A stretch of 64,000 nt of DNA from CAVQND01 sp964653485 (GCA_964653485.1 CAZZFF010000011.1:13813-77812); one strand, 5' to 3'; positions 26,634 to 36,286 are shown, counted from the first letter of the stretch. Numbers and translations: made by a program. Notes: generated by a model not told the origin, from the sequence alone.

Positions 26634-27446
26634 TCAATGTCCGTTGGCAGAGCCGGGGTTGCACCACAGGCGGTTCGCAACGGGGTCTTTGGCCTCTCTG
26701 GCCCATGCCGAGGAGGAAACGAACTGGGCGCTGCTGCTGAAGTCCAACACGACGCCGCCCCGCTTGTCGTGGCGCCGGCCCAGCCCCCCATCCACCGCCG
26801 GGTCCGGGTAGCTTGCCCCATCGTTGTAGTAGCTGGCGCCCGATGTGGTGGTCCCGTCCACCGTCTCCCACAACATGAAGCCGTCTTGGCGGAATTGGCC
26901 CTGCGCGTAGGTGCGGGGCGAGATTGCGTCGTAGCCGCAGATCGCCCCGTTTTCAATGTAAGTGGACATCTTCTGGGGCCGCTGGCGCCAAAGGGCGGTA
27001 TTCGTGTTGTCTGTCGGACACCGATAAAGAGTCATGGTCTTGACGTACTGCCAGAGCGCCCCGCTTTCGTAAGCCAGTTGAGGGTTCGAGAGGTACGGCG
27101 CGCTCAACAGGTCCGGAGGCCCCCCGTTGACCTCCGTGTACAGCCAACCTGCGAGATTCCCCGACTGGCTATCGGTCCAATTCGGCCAGGGCAGCAGATC
27201 CCTGTTGTCGCTGGAGTACATCCGCGTCGCCAGCGTGAGTTCCTTTGTGTTATTCACGCACTGGATGCGCTGGGCCTTCGCCTTCGCGCTCGCCAGCGCG
27301 GGCAGGAGCATCGCCGCCAAAATCGCGATGATGGCGATAACCACCAGCAGTTCGATCAACGTGAACCCTGACCCGGGAAAAAGTCGACCTCCCGGCGGCG
27401 CCTCACGCTTCTGGAGGAGGTTGCGGCGGCCGCGATTTGAATTCAT
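26634..27446 (-). CDS. Pseudopilin-like protein with prepilin leader
   Basis: About 270 residues. A short basic leader ends in G, followed by the prepilin peptidase/methylation motif FTLIELLVVIAIIAILAAML; processing before F and methylation of the new N-terminus are expected. The globular part has KAKAQRIQCVNNTKELTLATRMYSSDN, typical of the large pseudopilin families of Verrucomicrobiota and Planctomycetes. The usual C-terminal H-x9-DG motif is degenerate: an H is followed nine residues later by FS. The ATG at 27446 fits the promoter better than the GTG at 27461. These proteins are exported and assembled or anchored in the envelope; their roles in polysaccharide loci are unproven. Confidence 0.88.
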   Translation of the reverse strand: MNSNRGRRNLLQKREAPPGGRLFPGSGFTLIELLVVIAIIAILAAMLLPALASAKAKAQRIQCVNNTKELTLATRMYSSDNRDLLPWPNWTDSQSGNLAGWLYTEVNGGPPDLLSAPYLSNPQLAYESGALWQYVKTMTLYRCPTDNTNTALWRQRPQKMSTYIENGAICGYDAISPRTYAQGQFRQDGFMLWETVDGTTTSGASYYNDGASYPDPAVDGGLGRRHDKRGGVVLDFSSSAQFVSSSAWAREAKDPVANRLWCNPGSANGH

Positions 27447-27463
27447 GAGAAGTGACGACACTA

Positions 27464-27492
27464 CGCCTAGAGCCGATGGCAGCGATTGTCAA
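27464..27492 (-). promoter_or_regulatory. Possible promoter for the pseudopilin gene
   Basis: On the minus strand a perfect TTGACA (27487-27492) is followed after 17 bp by TAGGCG (27464-27469), a weak -10. The distance to the ATG at 27446 is short, so the leader would be about 10 nt. Confidence 0.35.
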
Positions 27493-27577
27493 GACCGTTT
27501 TTCTCTTGCCGCACCAGCCCGCCAGCCTGGCAGGACCAGTGACAAAGTCCGTCGGAAGGTCCCGGGTAGCCCGTCTT

Positions 27578-27697
27578 GGAGTGCGGTGGCAAGCGAAGCG
27601 TGACACCGCTTTGGTTCGGGCAGCGTCTGGCGTGTCGGATGTCCCGCGCGGCCGAAATCCCGACTCGTCGGGACGCTTCGCTCTGCCGGCGCACTCC
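27578..27697. repeat. Large imperfect inverted-repeat element (REP/MITE-like)
   Basis: The left arm at 27578-27600 (beginning GGAGTGCGGTGGCAAGCGAA) and the right arm at 27674-27697 are near-perfect complements over 23-24 bp, differing at about four positions. Inside is a second hairpin TCCCGA-CTCG-TCGGGA. The element lies wholly between a pseudopilin gene and a GH39-like gene and encodes nothing recognisable. It has the form of a short dispersed palindromic repeat. Confidence 0.6.
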
Positions 27698-27790
27698 AGA
27701 ATACCACTTTGTCGACCGCCCTGACCAGCCGGGTCAACATGATGATCCCTAAGGACGTCACCTCTTCGAGCCAACGCCGGAACACCGGCC

Positions 27791-29260
27791 TCACTTCTCG
27801 TTAAAGAAGCGCAGGTAGCAGACGCTGCTCGGCGCCAGGTTTAGATGAAGGACACACTGGGGGTCGGCCAACGCCTCATCGCGCGCCAGGCTGAACTCGT
27901 GACGCTCGTCGACCAGGTACTGCTGCAGGCGGACTTTGCCTGTCAGCGGAACATTCCGGACTGATACGGTCCACTGCGCTTGCGGGGTCTTGTGATTCGC
28001 CAGGAGCAGTCCGGCTTGCTGCTTGTCGTCGCTCAGCCCGGCGCAGACATAGATCGAAGGTGGCGCCGTAATGGAGACCCGGACGGGGGTTTTGGTCAGT
28101 TCGTTGAAGGCGCGGAACGCCCAGTAGGTTGAACTGGGCACGCCATATTCGTCGAACATCCCCCAATGGAGTGTATCGGCGCCGGCGCAAAAGTAATTGG
28201 CCACGTCCAGCGGCGTGTCCTGGAGTTGAATCAGCACTGCCGCCGCGAACGCGGCAGCCTCAGCGCCGCAGGTGCCCTGGAATTTGCCGCGAAGATTGCG
28301 AAACCCCTCGCGAGTGGCCGGTCTCAATTCGTTCCAACCGGCGTTGAGATAGTGCCACTCATTGAGGTGAATCTCCGTCCCCTGAAAGCCGAACTCGTCC
28401 AGCACCTTCCTTGCCGCCACTGCGCTGGCCGCCGGACCCGCCGGGTCCGACCCGTACCAGTGATACGAGAAGAAGTCCAGCGGCAGCTTCCGGGCTTGGC
28501 AGAACTTGAGAAACGGCCGCACCCAATCGCTGTCCACGCGCATGACGGCCGGCCCGCCAACCTTCAGCTTCGGGTCATGAGCCTTGATGGCGAGCGCCGC
28601 CGTCTGATAGAGCGCAAAGTACTCCTCCATCGTCCCCGTCCACATCTGGCCTTGCAGATCCGGCTCATTCCAGATTTCCCAGTACCGGATGTTGAAATGG
28701 AATCCGTTGGCCCAGCCCTCGTTGTAGTGGCGGATCAGGTGAACTCCGATCTCGGCCCACTTCTGGAAATCCTTGGGCGGATGCACGTAATAATGTGTCT
28801 TGTGTTCGATCCCGGTGCCCAGACGATAGACAATTTGCGACCCGTTCTTCACGATCGGAGCCAGGTAGTCGTCCGTCGGCGCAAAAACGTAATTCCGAGC
28901 ATCGTCGACCTCGGCATGAAAGAGCGGAAAAACACAGGGGATATCCACAACGTTCGGACTCGGCCAACGGCAGTCGTGCAAACGGGTGTGCGGGAAGCCG
29001 GCTTCCGCATGGTAGGCGATCAGGTCATCGGTCTCCGCGCCTTGGCTGAACGGACCTCCATTCACGCCGTGCAGAGCCTTAATCCGCTTGCCCAGGGCAG
29101 ACCCAAAGTCGATGCTTATAGTATCCTTTCCCGACGCCACGGCCTCCACGGTCTCGCGGCCGCTTGAAGCGGCACCAGGAGCCTCCTGACAGCACGCACT
29201 CCTCAAAACCAGCATGAACAACAGCAACGCGAGGGGTTTTTCGAAGCAGACATCAGACAT
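27791..29260 (-). CDS. Secreted GH39-like glycosidase
   Basis: From the ATG at 29260 the protein has 489 residues and a signal peptide (KPLALLLFMLVLRSACC). The start is supported by a GAGGGTG ribosome-binding site just upstream. The GH-A clan TIM barrel has both catalytic glutamates: acid/base E199 in YWEIWNEPDLQG and nucleophile E301 in EIHLNEWHYL. The overall layout (HGVNGGPF near the start, then HDPKLKVGGPAV) matches GH39 beta-xylosidases and iduronidases. A C-terminal beta-domain of about 90 residues ends the protein. Xylan or uronic-acid-containing glycans are plausible substrates. Confidence 0.8.
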   Translation of the reverse strand: MSDVCFEKPLALLLFMLVLRSACCQEAPGAASSGRETVEAVASGKDTISIDFGSALGKRIKALHGVNGGPFSQGAETDDLIAYHAEAGFPHTRLHDCRWPSPNVVDIPCVFPLFHAEVDDARNYVFAPTDDYLAPIVKNGSQIVYRLGTGIEHKTHYYVHPPKDFQKWAEIGVHLIRHYNEGWANGFHFNIRYWEIWNEPDLQGQMWTGTMEEYFALYQTAALAIKAHDPKLKVGGPAVMRVDSDWVRPFLKFCQARKLPLDFFSYHWYGSDPAGPAASAVAARKVLDEFGFQGTEIHLNEWHYLNAGWNELRPATREGFRNLRGKFQGTCGAEAAAFAAAVLIQLQDTPLDVANYFCAGADTLHWGMFDEYGVPSSTYWAFRAFNELTKTPVRVSITAPPSIYVCAGLSDDKQQAGLLLANHKTPQAQWTVSVRNVPLTGKVRLQQYLVDERHEFSLARDEALADPQCVLHLNLAPSSVCYLRFFNEK

Positions 29261-29501
29261 GAACACACCCTCGCCACGGCGAGCGGGAGGTTCCTGAGCA
29301 ACTCGTTGGGCGCTTTTCCGCGAAATCACGAATCCAGAGTGATCTTCCTGTAGCGCAAAGTCAAGCCGCGCAACCAGGACCGACCAACGCAGTCTGCTTT
29401 AGTCCTCTTTAACTTGAGTCAATCCGCTACCGCCGGTTTTTTCAACTAATCCTGGCCATTTAGAATGCCAGCGGGTAAAAGGAACGGATGGTCTTCTACG
29501 A

Positions 29502-30974
29502 ATGAAAAGACGAAAAACAACGATGAAAACGTGGTCGCTGCCGTCGCTGCGGCCGAATCCTGGCCGTGCGGCGGGGCGGGCGTTGATCAAAGACGGCCGC
29601 AGGGGCGGGCGCTGCGGCGGCGCAAGCGGGCTCCTTTGTCTGGCATGCCTGTGGCTGGCCATGGCCGTCATGGTGAGAATGTCGGCGGCGGCCGAGGGCG
29701 GCGGGAGGGCCGCCTTCGCGGCCTCGAAATTCCTTGATAGCATCGGCATCGACTCCAGCTTTCCCGACCGTGGCCAGCTCATGGATAAGACCGTTGAAAT
29801 GATAACATACGCGGGCTTTCGTTGGGTAAGAGGAGGCATCGAAGGGTTAACGATGAAGGGACCGACCACCCTGCAGACCTACCTGGATTTGCACCAAAAG
29901 ACCGGGGTGCGATTTAGCTGGGGCTTGGTCAGCGGCGGGACCGATGTCAAGAGGCTCATTGAGACGGCCAAGCAATTGGCGGCGGCCGACGCCCTGCTGG
30001 CATTTGAGGGCAACAACGAGCCGAACAACTGGGGTGTCGCTTATCAGGGGGAAAAAGGCGGGGGGCGGTCTCCCTCGTGGTTGGCCGTCGCCAAGCTCCA
30101 GCGGGATTTGTACGATGCCGTCAAGAGCGACCCTGTCCTGAAGAAGTATCCCGTCTGGTCGATTAGCGAGAATGGCGCCGAGTCGGACAATGTCGGACTG
30201 CAATTCCTGACTATCCCTGGCGGCGCCGGCACGTTGATGCCGGATGGCACGAAGTACGCCGATTATGCCAATGTCCACAATTACATCTATCATCCGGGTT
30301 CGCCCGGCCTGGCGGACAACAAGACGTGGAACGCCGCCGAGCCCACCTCGGCCTGCAAGGTGGACGGGCTCTACGGCAACTACGGTTTGACCTGGGCGCA
30401 CAAGTATCGCGGCTATTCCGAAGCCGAACTCGCCACGTTGCCGCGGGTGACCACGGAGACTGGGTGTCAAGTCGAGGGCGCCGTCACGGAGGAAATCCAC
30501 GCCTTGAATCTCCTGAGCATGTATCTGGATCAGTTCAAACGAGGCTGGAGTCACACGTCGGTATACCTTCTGCGCGACCGCACGGATGAGGGGGGAAACC
30601 AGCAATTTGGATTCTACCGGCCTGACTACACCCCGCGCAAGGCCGCCCTCTATCTCCACAATCTGACCACAATCCTGGCGGATAAGGGGACGAGCCTGGA
30701 GCCGGGCAAACTCGATTACGCAATTCCCGATGAGCCGGCCACCGTTCACGACCTGCTCTTGCAGAACAGCGATGGCGCTTTCTGGTTGGTCGTTTGGGGC
30801 GAGCGGCTCAAAGGGACGGACCCGATTAAAGTCAATCTGGGAGGCCCTCATGCCTTGGTAAAGGTTTACGACCCGACGCTCGGCACGGACTCCGTCCAAA
30901 CCCACACCGGCGTTAGCGTGCTTTCATTGACGATGGCCGATCATCCCTTGATCATTTCAATCCCGACCCCGTAA
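29502..30974 (+). CDS. Secreted TIM-barrel glycosidase-like protein, family not assigned
   Basis: The 490-residue protein has an unusually long arginine-rich N-region before its signal helix at about 42-62 (GLLCLACLWLAMAVMVRM). An ATG at 29523 is an alternative start. The mature part looks like a GH-A clan barrel: AFEGNNEPNNWG contains the N-E pair expected of the acid/base, and RVTTETGCQ contains a candidate nucleophile. A short beta-domain follows (LLQNSDGAFWLVVWGER, then VKVYDPTLGTDSV), as in many GH-A enzymes. I cannot place it in a named family. It is not part of an obvious operon; it diverges from the GH39-like gene. Confidence 0.6.
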   Translation: MKRRKTTMKTWSLPSLRPNPGRAAGRALIKDGRRGGRCGGASGLLCLACLWLAMAVMVRMSAAAEGGGRAAFAASKFLDSIGIDSSFPDRGQLMDKTVEMITYAGFRWVRGGIEGLTMKGPTTLQTYLDLHQKTGVRFSWGLVSGGTDVKRLIETAKQLAAADALLAFEGNNEPNNWGVAYQGEKGGGRSPSWLAVAKLQRDLYDAVKSDPVLKKYPVWSISENGAESDNVGLQFLTIPGGAGTLMPDGTKYADYANVHNYIYHPGSPGLADNKTWNAAEPTSACKVDGLYGNYGLTWAHKYRGYSEAELATLPRVTTETGCQVEGAVTEEIHALNLLSMYLDQFKRGWSHTSVYLLRDRTDEGGNQQFGFYRPDYTPRKAALYLHNLTTILADKGTSLEPGKLDYAIPDEPATVHDLLLQNSDGAFWLVVWGERLKGTDPIKVNLGGPHALVKVYDPTLGTDSVQTHTGVSVLSLTMADHPLIISIPTP

Positions 30975-30984
30975 GAGGGTCGGG
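30962..30984. terminator. Hairpin over the stop codon of the preceding gene
   Basis: The arms CCCGACCC (30962-30969) and GGGTCGGG (30977-30984) form a perfect 8-bp stem around a 7-nt loop that contains the TAA stop. There is no T-run after it, so it is a weak terminator candidate or an RNA-stabilising hairpin. Confidence 0.35.
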
Positions 30985-31130
30985 GGCGCTTGGACAAAGA
31001 CCATTAGAACAGGAAGTTGGGGGTGCGGGTGATTCTGCCTCTGACGGCCGGCACGAGCTTGCGGGCTTCGAGGAAGCGAAAGCGAACGTCCGCCTTGACC
31101 GGTGTCATTGGAACTGATATACCCTGCGTC

Positions 31131-32081
31131 ATGACGAAGCGAATCTCACGCCGCGGTTTTGTGAAATCTTCTTTGCTTGCCTCGGCCGCCATTCCGCTGT
31201 GTTTACGCGGACAAGACACTACCCAAGACAATGCGTCGGCGGACGTGCCGGCAATGCCGATGGGTCAGATCGCGGGCCAGAGCTTCAGCCGGCTGTTCAT
31301 GGGTGGCAACCTCATCGCGGGCTGGTCGCACTCGCGCGACCTCTCCTACGTTTCCACGCTCATGCGCCGATACAACACGCCGGCCAAGATTCGGGAGACG
31401 CTCGAACTGGGCGAAAGCCAGGGCATCACGGCTATCAACACTTACGTGATGGATGACAACACACAGATTTTCGATCACTGGAAGGCGGGCGGAAAGCTCA
31501 AGTGGTTTGCCCAGGCGCGAATGGACGCGGGCGGGGGCTTCTCCCAGTTTCAAAAGGCCATCGATCAAGGGGCCACAGGCATCCATCTCAACGGGGATGC
31601 CTCCGAAGGGCTGATGAGCCAGGGCGCGTTCGACAAGGTCGGCGAGAGCGTCCAGTTCATCCACGCCCGGAAACGCATCGCCGGGGTCGGCGCCCACGAC
31701 TTGCGAGTGCTCGTCGAGTGTGAGAAGGCCGGCGTCGATGCCGATTTTTACCAGAAGACGCTCCATTCGCTGGATTACTACACCTCGCCCCGGCCGGGCG
31801 AAACCGGCCCGCTCGGCGCCCATGACAATTCCTGGTGCCAGGACCCGCAGGCCGTCATTGACTTCATGGCCAAGGTCAAGAAGCCGTGGATTGCCTTCAA
31901 GATCCTCGCGGCGGGCGCGATTCACCCGCGTGCGGCCTTCCCGTTCGCCTTCAACTCCGGCGCGGACTTCGTCCTGGTCGGAATGTTCGATTGGCAGATC
32001 GTCGAGGACGCGAAGCTGGCCAAACGCGTCATCCACGTGGTCGCCGGCGCCAACTCGAAGCGCACCCGGCCTTGGTGCTGA
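31131..32081 (+). CDS. Tat-exported TIM-barrel-like protein of unknown function
   Basis: The ATG at 31131 gives 316 residues with a twin-arginine signal (RISRRGFVKSSLLASAA). Export by Tat suggests that the protein folds, perhaps with a cofactor, before transport. The remaining sequence has an alternating alpha/beta pattern (FMGGNLIAGW, GITAINTYVMDDN, GATGIHLNGDA, RIAGVGAHDLRVLVECEKAG, PWIAFKILAAGAIHP, GADFVLVGMFDWQIV) that fits a complete TIM barrel. It resembles uncharacterised proteins related to aldo/keto-reductase or phosphate-binding barrels, but I see no diagnostic catalytic motif. It is convergent with the DUF3863-like gene, 34 nt away. Confidence 0.6.
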   Translation: MTKRISRRGFVKSSLLASAAIPLCLRGQDTTQDNASADVPAMPMGQIAGQSFSRLFMGGNLIAGWSHSRDLSYVSTLMRRYNTPAKIRETLELGESQGITAINTYVMDDNTQIFDHWKAGGKLKWFAQARMDAGGGFSQFQKAIDQGATGIHLNGDASEGLMSQGAFDKVGESVQFIHARKRIAGVGAHDLRVLVECEKAGVDADFYQKTLHSLDYYTSPRPGETGPLGAHDNSWCQDPQAVIDFMAKVKKPWIAFKILAAGAIHPRAAFPFAFNSGADFVLVGMFDWQIVEDAKLAKRVIHVVAGANSKRTRPWC

Positions 32082-32115
32082 AGTGCCCCGGACGACAGGT
32101 TTCTCACCGGCGGGT

Positions 32116-33525
32116 TCAGCCCTGGAGCAGTTCCGGATGACGTCGACTGACGAGGTCACGGTCCTGCGCCGGCAACTCCATCAGCCGGATCGGCTGATCC
32201 TGAGGGCGCGTGCCCTTCTGGTTGATTCGGTTCATGAGACTCCAGTTGCGGGCCGGGTGGCCGGACGAGGCGTCCGGCGGCTCTTGGGCCGGCAAATCAT
32301 ACCGCGTAAAATCGATGACCCGCTCCGGCCCGTTGTTCTTCCAGTCGCGCAGCAGGGCCAGCCGGAAGTCGCGGTTCATGAACCAGCGGATTTCCTGGTC
32401 AGCGTCCGAGCCGCCGATCCCGGTGCCCCGCTGAACAAAGCGGTAATCTACCGGGGCGTTGCTTTGGAAATGCCGGCGCCAAGCCAAGCCGAACTCGCCC
32501 TGGGTAACGCAGAGCGTCGCCGGCCAGCGACGCCGTATCTCCTGAAGCCAAAGCGTCAGGGAGTCGATGGCCCGCGGCATCAAACTCACCTCCCAACAGT
32601 TGGTGACCCACGCAAACCCGTTCAGTTTGAAACCCGAATCATAATGCACGGCGGTAGTCCCGATCATTTGCCGCAGTCCCTTCTCCGGCCCATGGGCAAA
32701 GAGCGTCTCAATGGGGCCAACGCCCATCCGGCTGTTAAAACCGCCGTCGAAGCCACGCCGCCGCGCCGCTAAAAAGTCCACTGTCCAGCCGTCCAGGTTG
32801 ACGCAGTCAATGAAGTCGTCTTGATTTTGGGCTGGCTTGCAGAAGTGTTCGCGGCTCGGATAGTAGGGATACGAAGGCGAGCCGTCTCCATCACCGTTGT
32901 CGATGGCGTATTGGCTCCAGATATTGCCCTGTGCCACGTGAACGCCCTCGCTCGCGGAAAGGTAGCTTAAGTTCTCGGCCGCCAAAAACCCGGCGACCAC
33001 GCTCTGCGGGCGGTAGCCGTCGCCCACCATATCCGAGACCAGCTTCAATGCCTCGCGCAGGTCGCGATTGACCTGCTCGCGCCGGTTGTACATGGGCGCA
33101 AAGTAGCCGCCGGGTATAAAGGTGACCTCGTCGCCATAGCGATGATGAAACTCCACAACCTGCTTGCGGATGGCCTGATAGTTGGGCCGCTGATCCTGCA
33201 GCGCCAGCCAGGAAAAGGCCCACGTCATCCGTCCTCCCGGAAAGCCCTGTTCGAAGCACTCGCGCAGCTTTTGCACGGCCCCAAGGGTGTGGATGGCCGC
33301 CTCATCTTCGCCCGCGTTGCGGTCACGGCTGACTTCGATCTGGTTGACGCGCACCACGGTGTTGAACGTCAGGAAACGGTTGCCCTCCAATGCGGGCAGC
33401 CCAGCCGTATCGGCCGGTCTGTCCGCCTCGGCTGCGAGCACCGGTCGAGAGAGGAGGGCGGCACCGCCTGCCATCAAGGCCGACCTCAGAAAGGAGCGTC
33501 GAGTGAAGTCCAGTCGGGATGGCAT
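32116..33525 (-). CDS. Tat-exported DUF3863/DUF3864-like protein
   Basis: The ATG at 33525 gives 469 residues with a twin-arginine signal (FTRRSFLRSALMAGGAALL). The mature protein begins RFLTFNTVVRVNQIEVSRDRN and has WAFSWLALQDQRPNY and GEFGLAWRRHFQ, which recall DUF3863 and the adjacent DUF3864 region in Bacteroides-type proteins. These are polysaccharide-locus proteins of unknown reaction with a GH57-like or deacetylase-like barrel. The gene lies 34 nt downstream of a LacZ-type GH2 gene on the same strand and is probably co-transcribed with it. Confidence 0.7.
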   Translation of the reverse strand: MPSRLDFTRRSFLRSALMAGGAALLSRPVLAAEADRPADTAGLPALEGNRFLTFNTVVRVNQIEVSRDRNAGEDEAAIHTLGAVQKLRECFEQGFPGGRMTWAFSWLALQDQRPNYQAIRKQVVEFHHRYGDEVTFIPGGYFAPMYNRREQVNRDLREALKLVSDMVGDGYRPQSVVAGFLAAENLSYLSASEGVHVAQGNIWSQYAIDNGDGDGSPSYPYYPSREHFCKPAQNQDDFIDCVNLDGWTVDFLAARRRGFDGGFNSRMGVGPIETLFAHGPEKGLRQMIGTTAVHYDSGFKLNGFAWVTNCWEVSLMPRAIDSLTLWLQEIRRRWPATLCVTQGEFGLAWRRHFQSNAPVDYRFVQRGTGIGGSDADQEIRWFMNRDFRLALLRDWKNNGPERVIDFTRYDLPAQEPPDASSGHPARNWSLMNRINQKGTRPQDQPIRLMELPAQDRDLVSRRHPELLQG

Positions 33526-33559
33526 AAGACGCCAATTGCGAGTGGGTGGCATGTTGCCG

Positions 33560-36286
33560 CTACTTCAGTCCGATCTCCGCGGACGCGGTGGCCAGGCCCT
33601 CGGACTTGGCCGTCACGGTGATAATGCCGGTCTGTCCGCGCTTCGCCTTCACGATGACCAGGGCCAGGCCGTTGAAGGCCTTGCGTTCCTTCGAGGAAAA
33701 GGCCACGAGGTCCGTGGCGTCGCCGTTGTCGGTGGCGACGATCTCGCCGGGACCGGAAATCTCGAAGGTGATCGGGTTCCTGGAGCGCGGGACCATCAGG
33801 CCGTCCTTATCGGCAACGGTGAGCGTGACGAAAGAAAGGTCGTGGCCGTCGCCGGCGATGGCGGCACGGTCGGGCTTGAGGAACAACTGCGAGGCGGCCC
33901 CGGTGGTCTTTACGATGTCGGTAGCCCATTCCTTGCCCGCCTTGTAGGCGACGACCTTGAGTTCGCCTGGCGTGTAGGTTACGTCATCCCAGCGGATGCG
34001 GTATGCCGGCTGGCCGTTGATCTGTTGGTTGGCGGAGCCTTCGAATATCTTCTTCTTGCGGCCCAGCGACTTGCCGTTGAGGAAGAGCTCAGCCTCGTCG
34101 CCGGAGGTATACACGTGGACGGGCGTAACCTGACCGACGCGCTCGGGCCAGTTCCAGTGCGGCAGGATGTGGGCCATTGGGAAATCGGGACGCCACTGGG
34201 CCTGGTAGCTGTAGAAGCGGTCTTTGGGAAAGCCCGCGAGGTCGATGATGCCGAAGTAGGAGGAACGCGAGGGGTCGTTGGCGCCGCCCCAGGGAGTGGG
34301 TTCTCCGATGTAGTCAAAGCCGGTCCAGACGAACTCGCCGGCGACGGCGGCGCAGTGGTCCTGGCCGTAGAATTCGTGGTCGGGGGAAGTGGCCCAGCCC
34401 GGATAGTACAGGTCGTAGGAACTCATCTGGTGGCTCGCGTTATCCTGGCTGGCCGGCGGGGTGGCGCCCTGGGTGCCGCTTCGCCCGCCGCGTCCGGCGA
34501 TCGAACCAAAGCCCGGTCCAACCACCGGGAAGAAATACTCGCCCCGAGAGGAGATGGTGGAAGCCGATTCCGTGCTGAAGAAAAACTGGGTGGGGTAACT
34601 CTGGTGGAAACGGATGTAGTTGTCGGGCTTGTAGTTGAAGCCCATGGCGTCGAGCAAGGTGCTGAAACCGTTCCGCGCGGACTCGGCGCCGTTGCAGGCG
34701 GCGGTGACGGGGCGTGTGGGGTCTTCGGAATGAACGATTGCGGCGAGTTCCTTGGCGATCGCAGAGTTGGCGCCTTGGCTCTGTTCGGCGATTTCATTGC
34801 CGACGCTCCAGGCGAAAACGCTCGGGTGGTTGCGATCCCGGCGGACAAGAGCGCGCTGATCCTGTTCATGCCAGATGTTGAAGAGGTTGGCGCCGCCGTA
34901 GTCGTTGGGGCGCTTGGTGCTGCCCCACGTGTCGAAGGATTCGTCCAGGACCATCACGCCATACCGGTCTGCCAGGTCGAGGAGTTCCGGCGTGGGGGGA
35001 TTATGGCTGGTGCGGATCGCGTTGCAGCCCATGGCCTTGAGCAACTCAACCTGGCGCTGGAGCGCGCGGAAGTTGAATGCGGTGCCCAGGGCGCCCAGAT
35101 CGTGGTGATCGCAGACGCCATTGAGTTTGACGTGCTCCCCGTTGACGAATAGGCCGGCGTTGGGGTCGTACCTGAAGGTGCGGATGCCGAAGGGCGTTTC
35201 GTAGGAATCAACCACCGCGCCGTTCTGGGTCACGGTGGTGATGGCCACGTAGCGATCCGGGGTCTTGGGGCTCCAGAGCCTGGGATTGGGCAGAGAGGTC
35301 TTGGCGTCAACCGAAGCGCTTTTCCCCGCGGCCACGGGAGTGTTTAGGCCCGGGATGGAGGCCACCGCCTCGCCGGTGCGCTGCCCGTTGGCATCCAGGC
35401 CGAAGATTTCCGTGGCCACGCTCACGTCCACGTCCGCCTTGGTGTTATTGTCGATCGTGACCTTCAGCGTCACGGCCGCGTTCCCGGCCGTGACCTCCGG
35501 CGTGGCGACGAATGTCCCCCACCGCGCTATGTGGACCGGCGCGGTCTTGGTCAGCCAGACGTTGCGGTAGATGCCCCCGCCGGGATACCACCGCGACGAC
35601 GCCGGCGGATTGTCCAGGCGGATTGCCAGGACGTTGTCCGCGCCGATCTTGAGCCAGGGGGTCAGGTCCACGCGCCAGGAGGTGTAGCCATAGGGCCAGC
35701 CGCCCACGATCTGGCCGTTGCACCAGACCGTGGCGTAGGACATCGAGCCGTCGACATCGAGAAATATCTGTTTGCCGGCGTCGGCGGCGGGGATTGACAG
35801 GTGCTTGCGATACCAGGCGACGCCGAAGAACGGCAACCGCCCCATAGCGCCGTCCGAGCCGGCCTCGCCCGGCGGAATGAAGGCGCCGTCGACGCCGAAG
35901 TCGTGGGGCAAATCCAGCCGGCGCCAGTCAGCGTCGTTGAACGTGGGGCTGACGTAGCTGATGGCGCCGCCGAAGTTACCGTCGGGTTTGACGTACCGCT
36001 TGGCTGGGTCGGCGATAAAATCGTTGCCCGTCGGCAGGATGTAAGCGGCGATCCCGCTGGTTGGGACGGCACCCCTTCCGCGGGGATAGGCGAGATTATC
36101 GGCGATCCCGGCGGGGTCGCCCTTTGTGAACCGCCAGTCATCGTTAATCGAAATGCGTTCGCGCGGCGAATTGGGAAACACGGCGGCCATAACGACTCTC
36201 TCTTGCGGCACGACCATTGCGAGACCGGCTGCCAGCAGCAGCGAGGTGCGGCCGAAGGTGGACAGACTGAGGTTTGTGGGCTTCAT
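33560..36286 (-). CDS. Secreted GH2 beta-galactosidase-type enzyme with DUF4982
   Basis: The 908-residue protein has an N-terminal signal (TSLLLAAGLAMVVPQ). GH2 domains appear in order: jelly roll (RISINDDWRFTKGD, then RRLDLPHDFGVDG), Ig-like sandwich, and TIM barrel (GVCDHHDLGALG and NAIRTSHNPPTPELLDLADR). The acid/base is N497-E498 in WSVGNEIAEQ, and the nucleophile lies in AGEFVWTGFDYIGEP. DUF4982-type and Ig-like domains make up the C-terminus. This is the standard exo-beta-galactosidase layout, though beta-glucuronidase or mannosidase activity cannot be excluded. A good promoter lies at 36452-36479. Confidence 0.95.
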   Translation of the reverse strand: MKPTNLSLSTFGRTSLLLAAGLAMVVPQERVVMAAVFPNSPRERISINDDWRFTKGDPAGIADNLAYPRGRGAVPTSGIAAYILPTGNDFIADPAKRYVKPDGNFGGAISYVSPTFNDADWRRLDLPHDFGVDGAFIPPGEAGSDGAMGRLPFFGVAWYRKHLSIPAADAGKQIFLDVDGSMSYATVWCNGQIVGGWPYGYTSWRVDLTPWLKIGADNVLAIRLDNPPASSRWYPGGGIYRNVWLTKTAPVHIARWGTFVATPEVTAGNAAVTLKVTIDNNTKADVDVSVATEIFGLDANGQRTGEAVASIPGLNTPVAAGKSASVDAKTSLPNPRLWSPKTPDRYVAITTVTQNGAVVDSYETPFGIRTFRYDPNAGLFVNGEHVKLNGVCDHHDLGALGTAFNFRALQRQVELLKAMGCNAIRTSHNPPTPELLDLADRYGVMVLDESFDTWGSTKRPNDYGGANLFNIWHEQDQRALVRRDRNHPSVFAWSVGNEIAEQSQGANSAIAKELAAIVHSEDPTRPVTAACNGAESARNGFSTLLDAMGFNYKPDNYIRFHQSYPTQFFFSTESASTISSRGEYFFPVVGPGFGSIAGRGGRSGTQGATPPASQDNASHQMSSYDLYYPGWATSPDHEFYGQDHCAAVAGEFVWTGFDYIGEPTPWGGANDPSRSSYFGIIDLAGFPKDRFYSYQAQWRPDFPMAHILPHWNWPERVGQVTPVHVYTSGDEAELFLNGKSLGRKKKIFEGSANQQINGQPAYRIRWDDVTYTPGELKVVAYKAGKEWATDIVKTTGAASQLFLKPDRAAIAGDGHDLSFVTLTVADKDGLMVPRSRNPITFEISGPGEIVATDNGDATDLVAFSSKERKAFNGLALVIVKAKRGQTGIITVTAKSEGLATASAEIGLK

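Noticed and set aside
29330..29400. TTGACT on the minus strand as a promoter for the GH39-like gene
   Set aside because: No acceptable -10 box lies 16-18 bp downstream.
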